NCBI GenBank assembly: GCA_036401895.1
Contig: DASWTW010000461.1
Coordinates: forward strand, 1-49,191
Direction: 5' to 3'
DNA: 49,191 nucleotides
From: LB3-1 sp036401895
GTDB lineage: Bacteria > Chloroflexota > Chloroflexia > Chloroflexales > Kallotenuaceae
Part shown: piece by piece, positions 43,701 through 49,191 of the stretch
Numbering within the stretch: the first letter of the stretch is position 1
Layout of the letters: each line of letters begins with the position of its first letter
Position numbers and translations under genes: made by a program
Notes under the pieces: generated by a model
Databases searched by the model: none
The model's input: only the letters and a program-made list of their open reading frames with translations
Told to the model about the DNA's origin: nothing

Positions 43701-44570
43701 GTACACAGCTTCTTTGGCGGCTTCAACGTGGGAGCCTACGCCGCTGCCAACAGCTTTCTCGACGCCTTCGCCCACTACCAGCGCGCGTCGGGAGCGCTGA
43801 ACAGCTACAGCTTCGCCTGGAGCATCTGGGAAAAGCTGGGCATCAGCCGCGAGCTTGAGGTTCAGGATCAGCTTGAGGCACGCGGCTACGCCACGCTCTC
43901 GCCGCAGCAGGGGCTCTACTCGCTGCTGGCCGGGCTGCGCTTGAGCCAGCCCTACCTGGCGATCGGCCTGGATCGCACCAGGCAGCCGATCGCGCAGGCG
44001 CTCGTCACAGCGCCGCATCGGGCGCAGGTGCTGCGCGGCTACTTCACCAGCGGCGACGCGGCTCCGATCGAGCAGTTGCAGCATCTCCTTGTCCAGGATC
44101 GCTTCGGGACGCGCAGCAGCTGTGATTTTGTGCAGCTCAAAGCGCTGCCGCAGACGGCCGAGGGCATGATCGACCGGCTGGCGCTGGCAGAGCTGGACGG
44201 CACGCACGCGCCGCGCAAAGCCAGCTATGTCGCGCCGCAGACCGAGTTCGAGCGCACGATCGCGGCGATCTGGCAATCGGCGCTGCGTATCGAAAAGGTC
44301 GGCATCCACGACAACTTTTTCGATCTCGGCGGCCAGTCGCTGCTGATGACGCAGGTGCAGGGCAAGCTGCGCGCGGCGCTCAACCGCGACATCTCGATGG
44401 TCGATATGTTCAAATATCCCACGATCAGCGCGCTGGCGAAATATCTCAGCCGCGAGCAGGCAGCGCCCGTGGTCGCGACAGCGCCGGCGACTTCGGCGGA
44501 TCGCACGGCCAAACAAAAAGAAGCGATCGCCAGGCGCAAACAGCAGGCTGCTCAGAGGAGAAAAGAATGA
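37743..44570 (+). CDS. NRPS3: C - degenerate A - acyl-AMP ligase - KR - T
   Basis: A 2275-residue synthetase. C (about 10-440) opens YPLTPTQRGMLFH, as in D-to-L C domains that follow an E domain, with HHLLLDG at 146. A degenerate A domain follows (about 467-950): A3 is replaced by FVTAKGAALIEHRAL, A5 by YRLYSPPEAG, A7 by FKSGDRGRR, and the A10 lysine is lost (ASGQVDEQ), so it should not activate a substrate. A second, intact adenylating domain (about 1029-1575) has LTSGSTGVPKC, AYGMAETCT, WFYTGDL, TGREKEVIIVNG and SGKIQR; it resembles stand-alone acyl-AMP ligases more than amino-acid A domains. The KR (about 1626-2096) has GGLGGIG and a complete Lys-Ser-Tyr-Asn set (RPKLLGAW, FSSVHS, Tyr1999 in GAYAAANSF). 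T is LGGQSL with Ser2199. It probably loads a keto acid and reduces it to a hydroxy acid. The 4-base ATGA overlap couples it to the PKS gene. Confidence 0.93.
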   Translation: MMTLDTTQIEDIYPLTPTQRGMLFHTLYAPRSAVYFQQEGFLVAGQLDRAAFVRAWEHVLARHPVLRTAIVWEGLDEPVQVVFRQIRLPLAEHDWRDVPPVEHDARLEALAQADRDRGFDPVEAPLMRLTLIRLADDKHHVIWSRHHLLLDGWSVALILTEVLRAYAAFRLGRQPDLERPLPYRNYLAWLQRQNSAQAEAYWRKELAGWTQATPLGVDRPSSQPPGHEQYTEAWAHIAPETTAALQALARAHRITINTLFQGAWALMLSRYSGQEEILFGATGSGRPTTIPGVESMAGLLINTLPVRVRVTPSEPLIPWLQRILAHQGESRHYDYSSLVDIQSWSDMPRGQSLFDSLLVFENFPREFNQEARASNLVFSSAHSFECTNYPLNLAVLPGDGLHLRAIYDVDRFDRATIERLLGHLQTLLAGMLADPHSRIGDLPLLTEAERQDLLRLGAAIQHVDGTAETIVQRFERQAARTPEAIALSFEQRRLSYAELNARANQLAHYLRARGVRPEMRVGICMERSLDLVVGLLGIWKAGAACVPLDPTDPIARIVATLDQAEAALLLTQTRLVRDVPELGARQSQIVRIDTDWSAISQESGAHPEPVATNENLAVVFVTAKGAALIEHRALWSRLEQLQQTFDLAPSDVVLHKAALASETASWEILWPLLSGARVVIALPEGQDDPDYLRQVIAEQSISLLHLSRSALLAAQSSLAGLRSLRAVLYSGELLPATPAALDAELYRLYSPPEAGAYVVQRHPQSADHLIAPGVYVLDAELRLLPRGVTGDLYLAGPGLARSYLADDAATAGAFIPDPFASAPDARLFKSGDRGRRLSDGSIELVDAATRQVWIEGQRIDLNEVEAALLHDPSVQDCAVLARTAADGERALVAYVATGKALIPEQLRSRLRARLPEALCPAAFIPLTRLPLTASGQVDEQALAQIELIDGELAQRWESEARALPEFEQVAVVVQQPVERPPALHLGDLLPDWKRSSERAESVATESTAIAPAELQGPPALADGGPLLIPDDAPTTLAEALIQTATRCPEHGIVYVQTDGSAITQSYAELLAEASRVLAGLQARGFQPGDRAILHIERLSDYLPVFWGCILGGITPVTVVVAPAYVENNSVVNKLYNVWEMLGHPPVLASAQLIDPLRSLSAFLPTQAMQILPIDELRQSVATPALHQAAPQDVAFLQLTSGSTGVPKCIQETNRGVISYVHASRQVNKLTADDVALNWLPIDHVGALIMFHIRDLYLGCHQIQVRTDMILAEPLTWLDLIELYCVTHTWSPNFGYKLVADRLAEQPGRSWDLSSVRELLNGGEQVTPTVVRAFLDLTAPFGIATHAMQPAYGMAETCTAMTHVRRFDFTESIGYFDKQSLHGQLQRVPPEFVSAVVFVEVGPPNPGVQIRIVDQANRVLPEGVIGRLQVKGAIVTPGYLDNPVANGEAFTDDGWFYTGDLSMILDGRLMITGREKEVIIVNGANFYCYEIEDVVKQVPGVEGTSVGVCEVADPRSGTEGIAVCFTPTVATLDEQLAVIAAIRARVVAAFGLSPAAIVPIPKEQFPKTTSGKIQRTQLKAALAGGQFDAILKAIDIRLANNNTLPDWFYRKVWQPKRGHTLRPRSEIRRSLVFLDTLGLGAAVRAELASAGVASIGVEQGEDFAQLSQTLYRIDPRNPEHYRRLLDALAQDRPLIDQILHLWSYAPSSDEPAAAGDAIERALDEGLYSLLFLTQALNAAQDRAASVQLDVVSSFVQSAAPGDRLACERATIPGLVKTIPHELAWLNARHIDLPLGDIATNASYVLREIRTAHKDREVAYRDGRRLVVGLEPASQPAAAADLPFKDGGMYVLSGGLGGIGALIAAQLGQRYGARLLILGRTPLPEGDDQTELAQTWRMVQQSGGDVIYAAVDICDAEQLRAAVAQAQQRWQRPIDGVLHLAGVYHDQLLSEATRDSFDALLRPKLLGAWNLHQLVKDRPGSLFISFSSVHSFFGGFNVGAYAAANSFLDAFAHYQRASGALNSYSFAWSIWEKLGISRELEVQDQLEARGYATLSPQQGLYSLLAGLRLSQPYLAIGLDRTRQPIAQALVTAPHRAQVLRGYFTSGDAAPIEQLQHLLVQDRFGTRSSCDFVQLKALPQTAEGMIDRLALAELDGTHAPRKASYVAPQTEFERTIAAIWQSALRIEKVGIHDNFFDLGGQSLLMTQVQGKLRAALNRDISMVDMFKYPTISALAKYLSREQAAPVVATAPATSADRTAKQKEAIARRKQQAAQRRKE

Positions 44571-47500
44571 GCGACACAGGCTTTTCCGATCCGCTGAACA
44601 GCATCGCGATCATCGGCATGAGCGGTCGCTTTCCGGGCGCGCCGACACTCGACGTATTCTGGCAAAACCTGTGCGACGGCGTCGAGTCGATCGCGTTCTT
44701 CTCCGACGACGATCGGCGGCTGGCAGGCGTCGATCCCGAGCTACTGCGCGATCCGCACTATGTTAAAGCGCGCGCCGTGCTTGACGACATCGATCGCTTC
44801 GACGCGGGCTTCTTCGGCTACACGCCGCACGAGGCCGAGATCATGGACCCGCAGCACCGGCTGTTCCTGGAGTGCGCCTGGAGTGCGCTCGAAGACGCGG
44901 GCTACGACGCCGAAACCTACACCGGCGCGATCGGGCTGTACGGCGGCGGCGCGCTCAACTACTACCTGCTCACCAACCTGCTCGCGAATCGCGGCGTGAT
45001 CGGGCTGGGCGGCGAGCTACAGGCGCAGATCGGCAACGACAAAGATCATCTGACGACGCGCGTGGCCTACAAGCTGAATCTGACCGGACCCAGCGTCACG
45101 GTGCAGACCGCCTGCTCGACGGCGCTGGTCGCGGTGTGCATGGCCTGCCAGACGCTGCTGGCCTACCAGTGCGACATCGTGCTGGCGGGCGGCGTCTCGC
45201 TCGGCATCTCGGATCAGGCGGGCTATCTTTACCAGGAAGGCGGCATCGGCTCGCCTGACGGCCACTGCCGCGCCTTCGACGCGCGTGGACAGGGCACAGT
45301 CGGCGGCGATGGCGTCGGCGTGGTCGTGCTCAAGCGCCTGGAAGACGCGCTGGCCGACGGCGACACGATCCACGCGGTGATCGCCGGGTTCGGCCTCAAC
45401 AACGACGGCACGGCCAAGGCGGGCTACACCGCGCCCAGCGTGCAGGGCCAGGCTCAGGCGATCGAGGCCGCGCATGCCCTGGCCGAGATCAACCCCGAGA
45501 CGATCACGTATATCGAGGCGCACGGCACGGCCACCACGCTGGGCGATCCGATCGAGCTTGAGGCGCTGACCATGGCCTTTCGCGCTAAGACCGATAAGGT
45601 TGGCTTCTGCGCGATCGGCTCGGTCAAAACCAATATCGGCCATCTCAACACCGCCGCTGGCGTGGCCGGGCTGATCAAAGCTGTGCTGGCACTCAAACAC
45701 AAGCGCATCCCGCCCAGCCTGCATTTTCAGCAGCCGAATCCGGCGATCGATTTTGCCGGTAGCCCGTTCTATGTCAACACACGGCTGGCCGCCTGGCGCG
45801 CAGGATCGGCGCCGCGCCGCGCTGGTGTAAGCTCGTTTGGCGTGGGCGGCACCAACGCGCATGTGGTGCTGGAAGAAGCGCCCGCTGCTGAGACGACCAG
45901 CGCGGCGCGGCCCTGGCAGCTGCTGCTGCTTTCGGCCAAAACCGAGACCGCGCTCGAAACGGCCACCGACAATCTGGCGACGTATCTTGAGCAGCATCCC
46001 AGCGCCGAGCTAGCCGACATCGCCTACACGCTCCAGGTTGGGCGGCGGACCTTCGAGCACCGGCGCGCGATCCTGTGCCGTGATGTGGCAGGGGCGCGTC
46101 AGGCGCTGGCAAGTCGCGATCCCAGCGTTGTGTGGACGCAGAGCGCCGAAGCGCAGGAGCCGCAGGTCGTTTTCATGTTTCCCGGCCAGGGCGCGCAGTA
46201 TCTTCAGATGGCGGCCGGGCTCTACGAGACGGAGCCAGTTTTTCGCGCACATGTCGATCGCTGCGCCGAGCTGCTACAGCCGCGCTTAGGCTTTGATCTG
46301 CGCCAGGTGATCTATCCCGGCGCCGAGCACATGGCCGCAGCAGCCGCGCAGATTCAGCGGCCCGGCGTGGTGCTGCCCGCCTTGTTCGTGATCGAGTATG
46401 CGCTGGCGCTGCTCTGGCAGGGCTGGGGCATCCGGCCGCAGGCGCTGATCGGCCACAGCTTCGGCGAGTATGTGGCGGCGACGCTGGCGGGCGTTTTCAG
46501 TCTGGAAGACGCGCTGGCGCTGGCGGTCGTGCGTGGTCAGCTGATGGATCAGCTCGCGGCCGGAGCTATGCTCAGCGTGGCGCTGCCCGCTGCCGAGATC
46601 CGATCGCGTCTCGGGCCGCAGCTTTCACTCGCGGCGATCAACGGCCCGGCGCTGTGTGTCGTCTCCGGCCCCGTGGCGGCGATCGCGGAGCTGGAAGCAG
46701 CGCTGAAAGCTGAGAGCGTGGACTGCCGCAGGCTGCACGCCGACGCCGCGCCGCACTCCGCGCTGGTCGAGCCGATGCTTGAGCCGTTCACGGCCTTTGT
46801 GCGCAGCCTGGAGCTTGAGCCGCCGAAGATTCCTTATCTGTCGAATCTGACCGGCACCTGGATCACGGCCGAACAAGCTACCGATCCGCACTACTGGGCG
46901 CGGCATCTGCGCGAGACCGTGCGCTTCGCCGACGGGCTGCAAACGCTGCTCGACAACCCCGACACGATCCTGCTGGAAGTCGGGCCGGGCCGCACCCTGG
47001 CCACGCTGGCCAAGCTCCAGGCTGCGCCCGAGCGAATCGTGCTCACCTCGTCGCGCCATCCCTACGATCAAACGCCGGACGAGGTGTGCGTGCTGACCGC
47101 GCTGGCCGAGATCTGGCTGGCTGGCGGTCCCGTGAACTGGCAATGGTTCTATGCCAACGAACGTCGCCGGCGCATCCCGCTGCCGACCTATCCCTTTGAG
47201 CGCCAGCGCTACTGGATCGACCCGATTCCCAGCGCTGCCCAAATCCCCAGCGGCTCGCTGCGCAAAAAGCCGGATCTGGCCGACTGGTTCTACCTGCCTT
47301 CCTGGAAGCGCTCGCTGCGGCCTCAGCGCGCCGCCGCTAGCCACGACGCGACCTGGCTGATCTTCGCCGACGACTCCGGCATCGCGGCACAACTCGGCCA
47401 GCGGCTGCGGCAGCGTGGGCAGCAGGTGATCGACGTCCACGCGGGCGGTGAGTGGGCCAGGCTCGACGCGACGAGCTACACGATCGCGCCGGATCGACCC

Positions 47501-49191
47501 GACGACTACCGCATGCTGCTGGATGCGCTACAGGCTCAGGGCACGCCGCCGACGCGGATCGTCCATCTATGGAATGTTGCGGCTCACAGCCTGGCCAGCG
47601 CTGAGATCGCGGCCTTCTATAGTCTGCTCTGGCTGGCGCAGGCACTTGGCACACAGCCTACGCAGCAGCCGATCCAGCTCAGGGTGATCTCGCAGGCCAT
47701 GCAGGCCGTCGCCGGAGAAACACAGCTGATCCCGGAAAAGGCGCTGCTGCTGGGTCCGTGTCAGGTGATTCCTGAGGAATATCCGCACATCAGCTGCCAG
47801 AGCATCGATATGCTGACACCAGCTGCGACGAACGGCTCGCAAGCTCTGCTGATCGATCAACTGCTGGCCGAGCTTGAAACGCCGATCGCCGATCCGGTGA
47901 TCGCGTATCGTGGCCGCGACCGCTGGGTGCGCGCGTTCGAAGCTGCGCGCCTGGAGCCAGGTGACGATCACAGCACACTGCGCCGCCAGGGCGTGTATCT
48001 GATCACCGGCGGTCTGGGCGGCATGGGCCTTCAGCTGGCCGAGCATCTGGCGCGCAGCATGGAGGCGCGGCTGGTGCTGGTCGGACGCTCGGCGCTGCCC
48101 GCGCGCGAAAGCTGGCAGGAGTGGCTCGCCACGCACGCCCACGACAATCGAACCAGCGCCAGGATTCGCGCGGTGCTGGCGCTTGAGGCGCTCGGCTCCG
48201 AGGTTGTGCTGTGCAGCGCCGACGTGAGCGACGAATCGCAGATACGCGCGGTGATCGCCGAGACACTGGGCCGCTTCGGCGCGCTGCACGGGATCATTCA
48301 CGCGGCCGGCATTCCCGGCGGCGGTCTGATCCAGCTCAAGACACGGGCGGCGGCTGAGGCTGTGCTGGCGGCTAAAGTCGCTGGAACCCGCGCGCTGGCC
48401 TCGGCGATCGCGGATCTGCCGCTCGACTTTCTGGTGCTCTGCTCGTCGCTGTCGTCGCTGATCGGTGGCTTCGGACGCGTAGACTATTGCGCTGCCAACG
48501 CATTTCTCGACGCATTTGTCCATGCTGCGGCGCTGCCGGCGCGCATCGTCACGATCAACTGGGACGCCTGGCAGTCCGTGGGTATGGCCGCCGAGGCGGT
48601 TCAGGCCGATGCCAATCTCGACGGCGAGCAGCTGCGCGCGGCCATCCGGCCCAGCGAGGGCGTCGCGGTCTTTGAGCGCATCCTGGGCGAAAGCAGCCTG
48701 TCGCAGATCATCGTCTCGACGCGCGATCTTGCGGCGCGTGCCAGCCAGATGCGCCGCGCCTCCCAGGATTTGGCCGCGCTCACGACGATCCAGCCGGCTG
48801 TCATGAAGCACCGGCGATCCGGGCGCCAGGCAAGCTATGTCGCGCCGCGCAGCGAGCTTGAGTCCCGGATCGCGGCGATCTGGCAGCGCGTGCTTGGCAT
48901 CGAGCTGGTGGGCGTCGACGACAACTTTTTCGCGCTGGGCGGTCACTCGCTGCTCGCCGTGCAGCTGCTGGGCCAGCTTCAGCGCGAGATGCCCGGCGCC
49001 TCGCTCTCGCTGCAAACGATCTTCGCCGCGCCCACGGTCGCCGCGCTAGCCGCCACGATCGAGCGCGATCGGCAGGCGGATCAAACGCAAGCAGCGCAGC
49101 CGGATCTGCTGGCGCTGCTGCCGCGCATCGGCGACAGCGGCGAGGCCGAGCTTTCGTTCGCGCAGCAGCGGCTCTGGTTCATCGATCAGCT
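44567..49191 (+). CDS. Hybrid PKS-NRPS: KS-AT-KR-ACP then the start of a C domain (cut by window edge)
   Basis: Open from ATG 44567 to the right edge, 1541 codons with no stop, so the gene continues. KS (about 10-440) has VQTACSTA (Cys183), EAHGTATTLGDP and NIGHLNTAAG, all three catalytic residues. AT (about 535-830) has FMFPGQGAQY and GHSFGEY (Ser631); the specificity motif reads DAAPHS, neither clear malonyl HAFH nor methylmalonyl YASH. KR (about 1142-1330) has TGGLGGMG, Lys in AAKVAG, CSSLSS and Tyr in DYCAANAF, so it should be active; the LDD motif of B-type KRs is replaced by IPGGG. ACP is LGGHSL (Ser1461). The final residues LSFAQQRLWFIDQ open a condensation domain. It extends the chain from NRPS3 by one reduced two-carbon unit and hands it to another NRPS module. 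The start overlaps the NRPS3 stop by 4 bases. Confidence 0.95.
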   Translation, partial: MSDTGFSDPLNSIAIIGMSGRFPGAPTLDVFWQNLCDGVESIAFFSDDDRRLAGVDPELLRDPHYVKARAVLDDIDRFDAGFFGYTPHEAEIMDPQHRLFLECAWSALEDAGYDAETYTGAIGLYGGGALNYYLLTNLLANRGVIGLGGELQAQIGNDKDHLTTRVAYKLNLTGPSVTVQTACSTALVAVCMACQTLLAYQCDIVLAGGVSLGISDQAGYLYQEGGIGSPDGHCRAFDARGQGTVGGDGVGVVVLKRLEDALADGDTIHAVIAGFGLNNDGTAKAGYTAPSVQGQAQAIEAAHALAEINPETITYIEAHGTATTLGDPIELEALTMAFRAKTDKVGFCAIGSVKTNIGHLNTAAGVAGLIKAVLALKHKRIPPSLHFQQPNPAIDFAGSPFYVNTRLAAWRAGSAPRRAGVSSFGVGGTNAHVVLEEAPAAETTSAARPWQLLLLSAKTETALETATDNLATYLEQHPSAELADIAYTLQVGRRTFEHRRAILCRDVAGARQALASRDPSVVWTQSAEAQEPQVVFMFPGQGAQYLQMAAGLYETEPVFRAHVDRCAELLQPRLGFDLRQVIYPGAEHMAAAAAQIQRPGVVLPALFVIEYALALLWQGWGIRPQALIGHSFGEYVAATLAGVFSLEDALALAVVRGQLMDQLAAGAMLSVALPAAEIRSRLGPQLSLAAINGPALCVVSGPVAAIAELEAALKAESVDCRRLHADAAPHSALVEPMLEPFTAFVRSLELEPPKIPYLSNLTGTWITAEQATDPHYWARHLRETVRFADGLQTLLDNPDTILLEVGPGRTLATLAKLQAAPERIVLTSSRHPYDQTPDEVCVLTALAEIWLAGGPVNWQWFYANERRRRIPLPTYPFERQRYWIDPIPSAAQIPSGSLRKKPDLADWFYLPSWKRSLRPQRAAASHDATWLIFADDSGIAAQLGQRLRQRGQQVIDVHAGGEWARLDATSYTIAPDRPDDYRMLLDALQAQGTPPTRIVHLWNVAAHSLASAEIAAFYSLLWLAQALGTQPTQQPIQLRVISQAMQAVAGETQLIPEKALLLGPCQVIPEEYPHISCQSIDMLTPAATNGSQALLIDQLLAELETPIADPVIAYRGRDRWVRAFEAARLEPGDDHSTLRRQGVYLITGGLGGMGLQLAEHLARSMEARLVLVGRSALPARESWQEWLATHAHDNRTSARIRAVLALEALGSEVVLCSADVSDESQIRAVIAETLGRFGALHGIIHAAGIPGGGLIQLKTRAAAEAVLAAKVAGTRALASAIADLPLDFLVLCSSLSSLIGGFGRVDYCAANAFLDAFVHAAALPARIVTINWDAWQSVGMAAEAVQADANLDGEQLRAAIRPSEGVAVFERILGESSLSQIIVSTRDLAARASQMRRASQDLAALTTIQPAVMKHRRSGRQASYVAPRSELESRIAAIWQRVLGIELVGVDDNFFALGGHSLLAVQLLGQLQREMPGASLSLQTIFAAPTVAALAATIERDRQADQTQAAQPDLLALLPRIGDSGEAELSFAQQRLWFIDQ

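Overview
The window is GC-rich bacterial DNA with no rRNA, tRNA, CRISPR array or recognisable insertion sequence. The L-rhamnose locus (rhaA, a fused rhaEW, lutABC, rhaD and rhaB together), the pteridine-type operon and the large hybrid NRPS/PKS suggest a member of the Chloroflexota, probably class Chloroflexia. That is inference from gene content; there is no taxonomic marker here.

Region 1 (1-11.3 kb, all +) is an L-rhamnose utilisation operon. It holds the end of a sugar ABC permease, a binding lipoprotein, mutarotase (rhaM), isomerase (rhaA), a fused rhamnulose-1-phosphate aldolase/lactaldehyde dehydrogenase (rhaEW), the lactate oxidation complex (lutABC), a second aldolase (rhaD) and rhamnulokinase (rhaB). 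Together they would take L-rhamnose to DHAP plus L-lactaldehyde, then L-lactate, then pyruvate.

Region 2 (11.3-17.2 kb) is a mixed housekeeping and accessory stretch: an orphan DUF2281 antitoxin-like gene, a guanidine-II riboswitch in front of a SugE/Gdx exporter, a MoaD-like protein paired with a BNR-repeat protein (-), an MBL hydrolase, a small membrane protein (-), a luciferase-like oxidoreductase (-) and a PlsC-like acyltransferase.

Region 3 (17.2-22.3 kb) combines ribA (+) with a tightly coupled minus-strand operon: methyltransferase, folB-like, RibD-like reductase, MDR dehydrogenase, PTPS/QueD-like and glycosyltransferase. It looks like a dedicated pathway for a modified, glycosylated pteridine or pyrimidine.

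Region 4 (22.3 kb to the right edge, all +) is a hybrid NRPS-PKS cluster behind a near-consensus promoter and a long structured leader. NRPS1 is TubC docking-C-A-T-C-A-T-C. A SyrP-like Fe/2-oxoglutarate hydroxylase follows. NRPS2 is C-like interface domain-A interrupted by an FkbM methyltransferase-T-E, with a glutamate-like A code. NRPS3 is C-degenerate A-acyl-AMP ligase-KR-T. The last gene is KS-AT-KR-ACP-C..., cut by the window edge. I infer a lipopeptide- or depsipeptide-like product with one heavily tailored acidic D-residue and one hydroxy-acid unit.

Two observations stand out. First, dispersed intergenic-type repeats, also visible around lutC-rhaD, sit in frame inside the NRPS genes, mostly at the A8-A9 hinge of adenylation domains. 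Second, NRPS1 end-hydroxylase-NRPS2 looks like a co-evolved unit (interface domain, trans hydroxylase, FkbM insertion, E domain) that builds a single multiply modified residue.
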